13,989 nt of DNA, taken from Lamprobacter sp046541315. Lineage in GTDB: Bacteria; Pseudomonadota; Gammaproteobacteria; Chromatiales; Chromatiaceae. A program made the translations under genes and the position numbers. The stretch is from positions 1-13,989 of the forward strand of contig NZ_JBKHDN010000058.1 in assembly GCF_046541315.1 (NCBI RefSeq). The letters are read 5' to 3'. Positions 1-7,440 of the stretch are shown in pieces (position 1 is the stretch's first letter; every line of letters begins with the position of its first letter). Under the pieces are notes generated by a model. It worked only from the letters and a program-made list of their open reading frames with translations, searched no databases and had not been told where the DNA came from.

Positions 1-350
1 GATCTGCAGCGAAAAAATACTCATCGGCAGGCATTGTGCCTGCGGAATGTGCGGTGGGGCCTATTACGAGGAAGCCGGCGAGCGCCGGCGACATGATCAA
101 GCGTGCCGGGCGTCAATGGCGGCGCATCGAAACGCCGAAGGCGCGCCCGCGCGGCTGAGCGGCGAGACCACAGCTCGCCGGGCCCCGATGAGTCGCAGCG
201 TTGGCAACGGCACCTTAGGCGATTTCCGTCAATCGCCTTATGGTCGCTCGACCTGAGCGCCGGGCGACACTCGCCCACAGGCCCGGGTTCAACGCAATGG
301 TCGTCTTCGCAAGTCAGGGCGACTGGCTATAAGCTCGCCAAGTCGGAGGC
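1..350. other. Stretch without a convincing gene, left edge of window
   Basis: No reading frame here looks like a gene. The frame starting at base 3 is open from the window edge to a TGA at 156-158, but its first half has poor GC at third codon positions, unlike the GC-rich genes around it. It could be the 3' end of a gene outside the window only if that composition is misleading. Short frames on both strands run through the palindromic repeat at 218-237 and resemble nothing I know. A small inverted repeat (7-bp stem, 3-base loop) lies at 27-43. On the minus strand it is followed about nine bases later by six T's, too far away for a standard intrinsic terminator. Confidence 0.6.
218..237. repeat. 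REP-like palindromic repeat, copy 1
   Basis: The 20-mer GGCGATTTCCGTCAATCGCC is a hairpin with 7-bp arms (GGCGATT/AATCGCC) around a 6-base loop. An identical copy lies at 3400-3419, and two relatives form the ends of the element at 2319-2500. Here it is flanked by TTA on both sides, so a TAG (216-218) or, on the minus strand, a TAA (240-238) abuts it. That is the same register seen at the real stop codons of the other copies, but I cannot identify a gene ending here. It resembles REP elements; no database comparison was possible. Confidence 0.75.
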
Positions 351-920
351 TCAGGCCTGCCGCGCCACCCACATCAGCGACGGCGTCTCATCGTCGCCGA
401 GGGTCTGCGGGATCAGCAGCGTCCCGGCGGCGAAACGCCAGGCGAGCACCGTGCGCTCGCCGACCCGATCGCGGCGCGGCTCACCATGACGGGTCTTGAG
501 TTCCGCGACCAGCAGCGCGTGCCAGCGCCCACGATAATCGAGCCGGACCGCGTTCAGCGCGGCGCCGTTCCCGCCATCCTCGCCAGCATCCCCGCCAGCC
601 TGCCAGTAGAGTTCGACCCGCCGTGCCGGGATTCCATTGAAGGAACCGATGCGGGCCGCGCAACGCCGCGCGCCGAGTGCATGGGCGCCCTCGCCACAGT
701 CAAACGCGACGCGCGAGAATTGGCCGAGCAGGTCGTCCTGGTCCAGCCCCGGGCGCAGATTCTCCATCGCCAGATTGAACGGCTGATGGCCTAACAGGTG
801 CAGCAGGAAGATATCGCTGCGGCGCTTGCCATCCTCGGTCAATACCAGCCAGATGAAGGGGCCGGCGACCGCGCAGATGGCAAGCAGCAGCGTATAGGTC
901 TTCGGCAGTTTCAGGTTCAT
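351..920 (-). CDS. Small single-span membrane protein of unknown function
   Basis: I do not recognise this 189-residue protein. Residues 9-27 form one hydrophobic helix preceded by Lys4 and Lys7, which reads as an N-terminal membrane anchor with the rest in the periplasm. The remainder is mostly soluble, with two cysteines (75 and 87) that could pair, an Arg-rich stretch at 84-101 and a Gly/Asp-rich loop at 109-119. The ATG (920-918) overlaps the TGA of the upstream PEBP gene as ATGA, so the two are very likely translationally coupled and share a promoter. A longer frame in the same phase reaches back to 1196, but that extension only antisenses or shadows the PEBP gene and is not used. No clear terminator follows the stop. 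Confidence 0.7.
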   Translation of the reverse strand: MNLKLPKTYTLLLAICAVAGPFIWLVLTEDGKRRSDIFLLHLLGHQPFNLAMENLRPGLDQDDLLGQFSRVAFDCGEGAHALGARRCAARIGSFNGIPARRVELYWQAGGDAGEDGGNGAALNAVRLDYRGRWHALLVAELKTRHGEPRRDRVGERTVLAWRFAAGTLLIPQTLGDDETPSLMWVARQA

Positions 921-1387
921 CGCTGATAGGTGCCGATCAGGGTGGCCTGTTCGATGACATGCCCGCGCATCGCGCGCTCGAGATCGGCCTTGGTCGGCCG
1001 CAGCAGACCTTGCAGCATGGCATCGAGGGCATAGAGCTTGTGGAAATAGCGGTGACGACCGATCGGCGGACAGGGTCCGCCATAGGCGGTGCGCCGCCAG
1101 TCGTTGATGCCCTCGCCGATCGGGGTCGCGAGCGTCGCCGGCTCGAAGGCCTCGGGCAAACCACCCAGCGCCGGCGGCAGATTGTAGAGCACCCAATGCA
1201 CATAGGTGCGCTGCGGCGCCGCCGGATCCGGAGCATCCGGGTCATCGACAATCAGGGCCAGGCTCTGGGTGCCTGCGGGCACGCCCTCCCACTCCAGCGG
1301 CGGCGAGCGATCCTCGCCATCGCAGCTGTATTGGACCGGGATCGTCCCGCCCTCCGCGAACGCGCTCGATTGAATCGTCAATGGCAT
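917..1387 (-). CDS. YbhB/YbcL-family phosphatidylethanolamine-binding-like protein
   Basis: This 156-residue protein belongs to the bacterial PEBP (Raf kinase inhibitor-like) family, whose physiological ligand in bacteria is unsettled. The two conserved ligand-pocket regions are visible: DDPDAP at 48-53 followed by HW at 64-65, and YGGPCPPIGRHRYFHKLYA starting at 102. Length is normal for the family, and the absence of a signal peptide points to the cytoplasm, as for E. coli YbhB. I chose the ATG at 1387 because GAGG sits five bases upstream; a GTG two codons earlier (1393) would overlap that ribosome site. It is the first gene of a two-gene minus-strand unit with the small membrane protein, and a TATAAT lies about 57 bases upstream. 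Family is certain; biological role is not. Confidence 0.93.
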   Translation of the reverse strand: MPLTIQSSAFAEGGTIPVQYSCDGEDRSPPLEWEGVPAGTQSLALIVDDPDAPDPAAPQRTYVHWVLYNLPPALGGLPEAFEPATLATPIGEGINDWRRTAYGGPCPPIGRHRYFHKLYALDAMLQGLLRPTKADLERAMRGHVIEQATLIGTYQR

Positions 1388-1438
1388 GGTCACCTCGATG
1401 CGGCTAAAGGAAACGGCAGGGGTTGAACGCTATCGGCG

Positions 1439-1454
1439 GCCTGATTATACAGGC
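1439..1454 (-). promoter_or_regulatory. Candidate -10 box inside a perfect dyad, upstream of the PEBP gene
   Basis: On the minus strand a consensus TATAAT (1449-1444) is framed by perfect 5-bp inverted arms, giving GCCTGATTATACAGGC on the plus strand. No good -35 hexamer is visible at 17 bases, so the promoter call rests on the -10 box and its distance to the start codon. The dyad could be an operator blocking polymerase, or only a hairpin. The divergent HAD gene starts about 155 bases away on the other side, with no clear promoter of its own. Confidence 0.4.
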
Positions 1455-1608
1455 TGCAAGCCGCCCGACCCGAGCGCGGCGTTTGCTGCCGACGCACGGG
1501 CCGCCAAGCAGGCACCGCCATCACGCCGCCCCGACCGACGCCGCCGCCGCCGCCAATGTGCGAGAATCAGGCCGCCGCGCGGGATGATTTAACGATGAAC
1601 TGCACGCC

Positions 1609-2319
1609 ATGTTTAGCAACGACCGCCTTGTGATCCTCGACGCCGATGGCACCACCATCGATGCCTTTCGCGCCATCGAGAAGGCCTTTACCCACCTGGG
1701 CATGGACATCGGCCCGCTCGCGCGCTTTCAGAAGCGGCGCAACCTGTTCAAATACATCGGCGGCTTCAAGGAGATGCCGCAAAATCTCCGGCGCCAGATC
1801 GGCCCCGGACGGCGCACCAAGCTCATCGCCACCCTCACCGAGGTCTACCGCGAGGAGGCCTGCATGTTCGATGGCATCGAGGCCCTGGTGCATCGGCTCA
1901 CGGCGGCCGATGATGTGCGCGTCGGCATCGTCACCCGCAACATCACCAATGACCCGCTGGTCACCCTGACCAAACTCTTTGATCGGCACGGCATCGAGCC
2001 GGAACGACTCGACTTCCTGGTGCATCTGCCTCTGAGCGAGAACAAGCTCGGCTATTTCCGCCAGACCCGCGAGCGCTTCAACATCAACCCGGCGCGCGCC
2101 TTTGCCTGCGGCGACGAGGCCAAGGACTTCCGCGCCGCCATCAACTCCGGCATGCACCCGTTCATGGTCTCCTACGGCTTCGAGGACTTCGATCGCCTCC
2201 ACGGCAAGCACGAGATCCCGGCCGAGGTCATCAGCCGCTCGCCGGACGAACTGGCCTGGCGCGTCCTGCATGCCTTACAGCTCGCCCCGGAGCCGGCGCT
2301 CAGTCCGGTGACCGAGTAG
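1609..2319 (+). CDS. HAD-superfamily hydrolase (phosphatase-like)
   Basis: This 236-residue protein has the four HAD motifs in order. Motif I is LDADGT, with nucleophile Asp11 and acid/base Asp13. Motif II is Thr109 in VTRN, motif III is Lys146 in ENKLGYF, and motif IV is CGDEAKD with Asp169 and Asp173. A helical cap of the C1 type fits between motifs I and II (about residues 18-100). HAD enzymes of this layout mostly hydrolyse phosphate monoesters in the cytoplasm; the substrate cannot be told from sequence. The ATG at 1609 is the first ATG after an in-frame stop at 1585, and its ribosome site is weak. It is divergent from the PEBP gene and convergent with lgt, and its TAG stop shares its last base with the palindromic element that follows. 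Confidence 0.88.
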   Translation: MFSNDRLVILDADGTTIDAFRAIEKAFTHLGMDIGPLARFQKRRNLFKYIGGFKEMPQNLRRQIGPGRRTKLIATLTEVYREEACMFDGIEALVHRLTAADDVRVGIVTRNITNDPLVTLTKLFDRHGIEPERLDFLVHLPLSENKLGYFRQTRERFNINPARAFACGDEAKDFRAAINSGMHPFMVSYGFEDFDRLHGKHEIPAEVISRSPDELAWRVLHALQLAPEPALSPVTE

Positions 2320-2500
2320 GCGATTGACGGAAAGGCTCATACCGCATTGCGCAGGATGTCCGGTTGCCTTCCAGGCGTCTCGTCGGCAGCATCGCCGGGT
2401 TATGGGACCGGCGATGGGACGGGCGATGGGACCGGCGATGCGACGCAAGAGGCGAGCGACAAGACCAGCAAGGCGGGATTGAGCCTTGACAGAAATCGCC
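2319..2500. repeat. Composite inverted-repeat element between convergent genes
   Basis: The two ends are inverted copies of one another. The left end is 2319-2345 and the right end 2500-2473 read on the minus strand. Both begin GGCGATT, share AGGCTCA after a differing 7-base core, and end in CCGC. Each end is a relative of the palindrome at 218-237 and 3400-3419. Inside lie a 9-bp perfect stem (2390-2398 with 2408-2416) and a 12-base tandem array. The element exactly fills the gap between the TAG of the HAD gene and the TAA of lgt, so it may act as a bidirectional terminator or mRNA 3' stabiliser. It could also be a REP doublet or a small MITE-like unit. Confidence 0.7.
2402..2437. repeat. 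Three tandem copies of a 12-bp unit
   Basis: Units ATGGGACCGGCG, ATGGGACGGGCG and ATGGGACCGGCG follow directly (2402-2413, 2414-2425, 2426-2437), then a decayed fourth unit at 2438-2449. The CCGGCGATG junctions can pair with CATCGCCGG at 2390-2398, so the array can form alternative hairpins of 9-10 bp (the longest uses 2389-2398 with 2432-2441). It lies in the middle of the inverted-repeat element and outside any supported gene. Confidence 0.85.
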
Positions 2501-3343
2501 TTATGTGGGCAAGCGCCCTTCCCGCCTCTGTCGATAGGCCAATGCAAGCAGCAATGCGCCACCGAGCAGCATGGGCAGAGTCAACAGCTGCCCCATGGTG
2601 AGCCAGTCGAAGGCGAGATAGCCGAGATGGGCGTCGGGCAAACGGACGAACTCGACGCTGAATCGGAACAGGCCGTAGAGCACCAGAAACAGACCGGACA
2701 CCGCCATCAGCGGCCGTGGCCGGCTCGAGAACCACCACAGGATGACGAACAACAGGAACCCTTCGAGACCGGCCTCGTAGAGTTGCGAGGCATGCACCGG
2801 CAGGCTCCATTGCGCGTCGAGCGGCAGCCCGGCGCAGGATTCCGGGAAACGCTCGCAGGGCAGGCGCATGCCCCAGGGCAGGTCGGTCGTGTGACCCCAG
2901 AGTTCGCCGTTGATGAAGTTGCCGATGCGTCCCATCAGCAGCCCGATCGGCACCAACGGCGCGATGAAGTCGCCGACCGCGAAGAACCGCATCCCGTGCT
3001 TGCGCGCGAACAACCAGATCGCCAGGATGACCCCGATCAGCCCACCATGGAAGGACATCCCGCCCTCCCAGACCCGGAGCAGGTTGAGCGGATTGGCCAG
3101 GATCTGGTCGAAGCCATAGAACAGCATGTAGCCGAGGCGACCACCGGCGATGACGCCGATCACGCCGTAGAAGATGACATCGTCGATCAGCTCGGCGTTC
3201 CAACCCGAGCCCGGGCGTGAGGCCCGCCAACGCCCGAGCAGCCAGGCGGCGGCAAAGCCGATCAGATACATGAGCCCATACCAGTGGACCTTGAGCGGGC
3301 CCAGGGCGAAGGCGACGGGGTCGATATTGGGATAGGTCAGCAT
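2501..3343 (-). CDS. lgt: Prolipoprotein diacylglyceryl transferase
   Basis: Lgt moves a diacylglyceryl group from phosphatidylglycerol to the lipobox cysteine of prolipoproteins at the inner membrane, the first step of lipoprotein maturation. This 280-residue protein carries the family signature GRIGNFINGELWG at 138-150, the upstream MSFHGG at 96-101 with the conserved His99, and a C-terminal FRFSVEFVR (226-234) with a conserved Arg. Several hydrophobic helices run through the length, for example 21-37, 55-75, 98-113, 123-138, 193-205, 213-225 and 250-269. The start at 3343 gives the usual MLxYPxIDPVAxxLGP beginning; an ATG six codons upstream (3361) is possible. Its stop abuts the repeat element at 2319-2500. 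The partner thyA is not next to it here. Its function is relevant to the lipoprotein encoded at the right edge. Confidence 0.97.
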   Translation of the reverse strand: MLTYPNIDPVAFALGPLKVHWYGLMYLIGFAAAWLLGRWRASRPGSGWNAELIDDVIFYGVIGVIAGGRLGYMLFYGFDQILANPLNLLRVWEGGMSFHGGLIGVILAIWLFARKHGMRFFAVGDFIAPLVPIGLLMGRIGNFINGELWGHTTDLPWGMRLPCERFPESCAGLPLDAQWSLPVHASQLYEAGLEGFLLFVILWWFSSRPRPLMAVSGLFLVLYGLFRFSVEFVRLPDAHLGYLAFDWLTMGQLLTLPMLLGGALLLALAYRQRREGRLPT

Positions 3344-3399
3344 GGGCGCGAATAGTAGCATGTGCTTGCTGCAAGACGATGACATCCGCCACGCATCAA

Positions 3400-3419
3400 G
3401 GCGATTTCCGTCAATCGCC
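3400..3419. repeat. REP-like palindromic repeat, copy 2
   Basis: This copy is identical over 20 bases to the one at 218-237. It lies between the large membrane protein gene and lgt, which are transcribed in the same direction. The TGA stop of the large gene (3413-3411) is inside the hairpin, so the last three codons of that gene belong partly to the repeat. Such a hairpin at a gene end could attenuate read-through into lgt or protect the upstream mRNA. Confidence 0.8.
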
Positions 3420-6400
3420 CAAGCGCGATCGCCGAGCCGATCGGGCATCGACACCCTGGCTCGCGCTGACGGGGAGCCTGATCTCCAGGGACCGCGGATC
3501 AGCGCCCGCGCGCCCGGCAAAGAGTCGCAGATCCTCGCTCACCATCGACCAGCAACGCGGCCCGATCCGCTCCGGCGCCCCGCTGAGTTCGATCTCGAAG
3601 CGCATCCGGCGCCCGTCGAAGGCGATGCGAATCCCCAGCATGACGGGATTCGGATCGGCGCGATCCGGGTCATGACGGTCGAGGCGCGGTGGCGCGGACT
3701 CCCAACCCTGCCGCCGAGCAAGCGTACCCGCTCGCGCATTCGGCTCCCCCTCGCCATCCGCCAAGCGCGGATGAATCGCGACACTGATCTCGACCAGCTC
3801 GGTCGCCAGGCGCGGGATATTGGTCTCGACGCGGGTCAGCGTGCAATCCGGATTGCGGCAGCGTTCGCGCAACGCGAACGAGAACTCGCGATCGACGAAC
3901 ACCCCGATCGCCTGCTCGATCTCCTCGAGCTGGCGCTGACAACGACGCAAGCGCTTCGGGTAGGCGCGATCATCGCGCAGCTGCTCATGAATGATCTTGC
4001 GCAGCCGGTCGAAGCGCTTCGGCAGGGTGCCGCTATGGAAGCCACGACACATGAGCCGGCGCATGGTCTCGGCATGCGCGCCAACACTGGCCGGCTCGAC
4101 CGGCATCCTTGGCTCCTGCTCGGCATCGAAGGCGCGCAAGCGTTCGCGATGGTTGGCCTCGTAGAGCCGCCAATTCTCCTTCAGCTCCCACACCAGGAAG
4201 CCGAATAATCCGGGCAGCAGGATGATGGTCAGGGTCACCAGCGGATAGGCGATCACCTTCGGCAAGACCGACTCGGTGATCTCGACGAAGGCCGTGGTGA
4301 TCGCGGGCAGGAAAGGCAGCAGCAGCTTGTGGCCGATGGTCACGATCGGGAAGTGCTTGACTGGATTCACCTGCGGCTCCACCAAGACCGTGACATAGAA
4401 CTGGATCAGGGCCTCGCAGAAGCGCCATAGCGGCGCCAGCAGGGTCTTGAGGGCAAGGCTGGCCCAACCCTCGCTGAGATGATGGGTCAGCCCCTCGTCG
4501 ACCCGGTGCAGCACCTGCGAGAAACGCCGCGTGACCTCCTTGAAGAAGAACAGCAACTGCTGGATCAAGCCAATGAAGAGGGCCTGATTGATGCGCTGCA
4601 GGTAGCTCGCGATCCGCGTGCTCAGGTTATCCAGGAAGCGGCGCCCGGCCGGGGTATTGCGCGCGAGGGTGCCGAGCGCGAAGGCCAGCCCGAATAACCA
4701 CAGGCCCGGCTCGATCGGCACCTCATCGACCAGCACCGCCAGGGCGATGATCGGCACCAGCGGCAAGATGCCGATTAGCAGTGGCTGGATCAGGTTACGC
4801 CCGAGCCCGCGCATCAGGCCGGTGCTCAGCAAACCGGCGATCGGCCACCAGCGGACCAGCTCGCGCGGTCCATCCCAGGCCAAAAAGCGCAGCACCCGCC
4901 AGCCGCCGAAGGTGACGGCCGCGGCCAGATGGCGGCCGATGCCGGTATAGGCGATGAGATTGATCAGGCTGCCGCCGAGGATGACGGCGGTCGGCTCGGC
5001 GAGATGAAAGCCCGGCTCGACCAACGGGATCATTGCGATCAGCAAATCCAGGCTTTTCAGCACCAGATAGGCGACGCCGAAGGGCAACAGCAGATAGCGC
5101 AGGAGATCGCGCCCGAACGGGGTCCCAAACAGCGGCGCGCCCAGCTGCTGCAAGCCCTTGATATAGAACTCACCGGGACGATAGATACCGGGCAGGGCAC
5201 GCTGCGCGGTGCGATCGAAGCGCCGCAATCGGTCACCGCGGAAGAATTCGCCCCAGCTGGGGTCTGGCAGGCGCAGGATGTTCCGGGCGACGATATCGCG
5301 CACATCGGTGAATTTGAGATGGCGCCGATGCTTGATCACATCGAGCAGCTCGAGCTTCATCTTGTGCGCGGCGACGATCTCCCGATGATCGCGCGGGACG
5401 AAATCGGCCTCTCGCATCGCCTGCTCGAGGCGTGGCGTCAGCTCGGTATCGAGCCGATCGGTGATGGAGCGGTTCAATGTCCGTAGCAGGGTCGAGAAGC
5501 GTTCCAGGTCAGCGATCGCCCAGGGCAGCTCTTCGAGCCGAGTGCGGCTGATCTCGAGCGCTCGCAGGGCCTTGAGCATCGGCTGGAACGGCAACGGTTC
5601 GCGGAGCGGGGTGTGGCCTAGCTGCAGCAGCCAGGCGCCGACGCGAAGCCGGTAATAATCGGTGGGGCCCTCGCGCATCAACTGTTCGAGACAGCCCAGC
5701 AGTCCCTGCGCCGCGGGCGCGCCGTAGCGTCCCCGATCATCCATGGCCAGGCGATGGATCAACACCCGCAGCTCGGCATGGCTGTGCGCGTCCAATGACC
5801 AACGCTCGGTCAAGCCATCCGCGAAAATGGTCTCGACCAACGCCTCGCGCCCAGCCACCGCCTGTTCGAGCGCCACCGGCAAGGCGCGCCTGTCGGGCAG
5901 CACGCGCTGCGCTACACGCCGCGCCGCCGCCAAGCGACGTAACGCCAACGCCAGATAGCCGCTGCGCTGAGCGCGCACGGCCGCCGACAGGGTCTGCTCG
6001 AACAGGATGATATCGGCGCGCAGGTCGGCCTCGCGCAGCGAACGATTCCTGGCGCCCCCCCGCCCGCGCCGCCCGAACAACCGCCAAGCCAGCGCTGGCG
6101 GCACCCAGCGCAACACCCCCAGTAACCGCGTCCACCAGATGCCCAGTTGGTCACCGATGCGTTCGAGCCAATCCGGCTGCAAGTCCAATCGGGTGGCGTG
6201 GGCGAAGGCCTCCAGCAGCCGCTGCTCGATGGCGTCGTCGGACCGCATCCGGGTCTCCGGCAGCGTCCCGCCGGGCCGCGTCCGTGCCCGCTGCGCCTGG
6301 GCGACCGGCACGGGAGCGGTCCACGCGCGCGCGCGCGCCATGCGCGCGATGGCTTGCTTGAGGTCTGGATCGCTGCGCCCGTAGGGAAGCGCCGTCGGCA

Positions 6401-7121
6401 GCAAGGGCACCTCGTCGCGCAAGCGCGCGTCTCTGCCCGGCCGGCTCTTGAGCAGCAGGTCGGGCAAGCGTTCATCGACCAAGGGACGCGGCAGATCGAG
6501 ACCCGCAGCCGCTAACCAGCGATCGACCCGGGGCCAGACCTGGATCGCGGGAAAGCAAAACCCACGCGCGCCGGGCGCGAAGTAGCGCAGCCTGACGACG
6601 AAGGCGACGAAACTGCGACAGATGAGATCATCGTCCCACACGGGCAGGATCAGGCCGTCGTGGTGCAAAACCTCGCGCACCTCGGCGAAGGCATCGTCAC
6701 CGATCAATCCACGCAGCGCCTCCGCGCCGAGCGCCGCCGCCCGTCCTTCGTCATCGCACCGGGCCTGCCAGGCGCGTGCGACCTCGGCCTCGAACGCGCG
6801 CGCCCAATAGTCGTAGCGCAGACGCGTGAAGCTGCGTTGTTCCAACCGCTGATCCGGGGGACGCGGCAGCAGGATGACCTGATCCGGCAGTTGCAACCCT
6901 TCGATCACCGACAGCGCTTCGGCGTTTTCGGTCTCGAGGCCAAGCAGGAAATCCGCTCGCGGCATCAGATAATACGGCAGGTCGGGGATCGAAACCCCCG
7001 CCAGACGCTCGCCGAGCTGGCCCTCGATCAGGCGCTCGATGGCACGCGCATGAAACAGGAACAGGCCCTCGGCCGGTTTCATGATCTGCTGGCGGAAGGC
7101 CTTGGCGGTAACGATGGACAT
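3411..7121 (-). CDS. Large multi-domain membrane protein of unknown function (1236 residues)
   Basis: I do not recognise this protein. Residues 1-670 are soluble and mainly helical. They start with a motif KPAEGLFLFHARAIERLI (15-32), include a basic, proline-rich linker near 270-295 and a highly charged helical region at 560-610. A membrane block follows with hydrophobic segments at about 674-700, 711-728, 778-798, 806-820 and 957-979, and weaker ones near 845-860 and 932-948. Residues 980-1236 are soluble, charged and helical at first (1035-1080), then appear beta-rich (1160-1220). No signal peptide is visible. Between the last two segments is an unusual stretch VEPQVNPVKHFPIVTIGHKL (914-933). 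The start is uncertain: ATG 7121 is used, but ATG 7196 or GTG 7262 would add Ser/Pro-rich residues, and none has a strong ribosome site. The stop lies inside a palindromic repeat. Long continuous frame and GC-rich third positions support a real gene. Confidence 0.85.
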   Translation of the reverse strand: MSIVTAKAFRQQIMKPAEGLFLFHARAIERLIEGQLGERLAGVSIPDLPYYLMPRADFLLGLETENAEALSVIEGLQLPDQVILLPRPPDQRLEQRSFTRLRYDYWARAFEAEVARAWQARCDDEGRAAALGAEALRGLIGDDAFAEVREVLHHDGLILPVWDDDLICRSFVAFVVRLRYFAPGARGFCFPAIQVWPRVDRWLAAAGLDLPRPLVDERLPDLLLKSRPGRDARLRDEVPLLPTALPYGRSDPDLKQAIARMARARAWTAPVPVAQAQRARTRPGGTLPETRMRSDDAIEQRLLEAFAHATRLDLQPDWLERIGDQLGIWWTRLLGVLRWVPPALAWRLFGRRGRGGARNRSLREADLRADIILFEQTLSAAVRAQRSGYLALALRRLAAARRVAQRVLPDRRALPVALEQAVAGREALVETIFADGLTERWSLDAHSHAELRVLIHRLAMDDRGRYGAPAAQGLLGCLEQLMREGPTDYYRLRVGAWLLQLGHTPLREPLPFQPMLKALRALEISRTRLEELPWAIADLERFSTLLRTLNRSITDRLDTELTPRLEQAMREADFVPRDHREIVAAHKMKLELLDVIKHRRHLKFTDVRDIVARNILRLPDPSWGEFFRGDRLRRFDRTAQRALPGIYRPGEFYIKGLQQLGAPLFGTPFGRDLLRYLLLPFGVAYLVLKSLDLLIAMIPLVEPGFHLAEPTAVILGGSLINLIAYTGIGRHLAAAVTFGGWRVLRFLAWDGPRELVRWWPIAGLLSTGLMRGLGRNLIQPLLIGILPLVPIIALAVLVDEVPIEPGLWLFGLAFALGTLARNTPAGRRFLDNLSTRIASYLQRINQALFIGLIQQLLFFFKEVTRRFSQVLHRVDEGLTHHLSEGWASLALKTLLAPLWRFCEALIQFYVTVLVEPQVNPVKHFPIVTIGHKLLLPFLPAITTAFVEITESVLPKVIAYPLVTLTIILLPGLFGFLVWELKENWRLYEANHRERLRAFDAEQEPRMPVEPASVGAHAETMRRLMCRGFHSGTLPKRFDRLRKIIHEQLRDDRAYPKRLRRCQRQLEEIEQAIGVFVDREFSFALRERCRNPDCTLTRVETNIPRLATELVEISVAIHPRLADGEGEPNARAGTLARRQGWESAPPRLDRHDPDRADPNPVMLGIRIAFDGRRMRFEIELSGAPERIGPRCWSMVSEDLRLFAGRAGADPRSLEIRLPVSASQGVDARSARRSRLGD

Positions 7122-7440
7122 GCTGGATCGAGTGGCGGCTGACGACAGCGAGCGCTGATCTGGCGAGCAACCCAGGCTGGGCGTGCCTGGGCTCATAGGT
7201 GGATCATCGGGAAAGTGGGAGGACAGGCGCGACGAATTGGACAGCAGCGGGTTGCACCCCACTGTAACCGATTACCTCGTTTGATGGCGGGGTTTTCCCT
7301 TGGGAGCAATGCAGCTTGACCAGCGCCTGCGACCTCAGTGGCTGGCTCTCGATCTTGCTCGTGCTGGCTGGGCTTACCAATCTTGGTGTTATAATATTTC
7401 GGATATGATTGTCGTGCCGATCGATAGCGAGGTTCCAGCC
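7122..7440. other. Divergent intergenic region between the large membrane protein gene and znuA
   Basis: These 319 bases separate two divergent genes. The half next to znuA holds an AT-rich island (7387-7410) with the extended -10 promoter and Zur-like half site described separately. Next to it is a perfect 5-bp inverted repeat ACCAA/TTGGT at 7376-7387. The same AT-rich island reads TATTAT on the minus strand, so it might also serve the large gene. The half next to the large gene (7122-7262) is an open extension of that gene, and could be coding if an upstream start is used. I see no RNA gene here. Confidence 0.6.
7387..7401 (+). promoter_or_regulatory. Extended -10 promoter overlapping a Zur-box-like half site, upstream of znuA
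   Basis: TGTTATAATATTTCG contains a perfect extended -10 (TG at 7387-7388, then TATAAT at 7390-7395). The first 11 bases match the left side and centre of the gammaproteobacterial Zur box TGTTATAATATAACA as I remember it; the right arm has decayed. Transcription would start near 7402, leaving a leader of about 40 bases before the GTG at 7441. A Fur-family zinc repressor bound here would cover the -10 box, the usual logic for zinc-repressed znu genes, and zur itself lies in the downstream operon. No good -35 hexamer is visible, as expected for an extended -10. Promoter call is firm, the Zur site is an inference. Confidence 0.6.

Noticed and set aside
11..43. Intrinsic terminator on the minus strand
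   Set aside because: The 7-bp stem is fine, but the T-run begins about nine bases after it, too far for a standard terminator, and no gene ends just before.
3..158. Possible 3' end of a gene entering from the left edge
   Set aside because: The frame is open but short, with AT-rich third positions in its first half; no family likeness could be seen.
285..300. TTCAA motif resembling a tRNA T-loop
   Set aside because: The bases after the loop do not pair with those before it, and no acceptor or anticodon arm is present.
921..1196. N-terminal extension of the small membrane protein to 1196
   Set aside because: It overlaps the clearly coding PEBP gene in another frame; the ATG at 920 with ATGA coupling explains the start better.
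2486..3220. 244-codon plus-strand frame opposite lgt
   Set aside because: lgt on the other strand has the full family signature; the Gln/Glu-rich product is an antisense shadow.
3342..4208. Long plus-strand open frame antisense to the large membrane gene and to the lgt start
   Set aside because: It mirrors the codon structure of the real minus-strand gene in GC-rich DNA, has no recognisable domain, and is composed of Arg/Ala/Pro-rich sequence.
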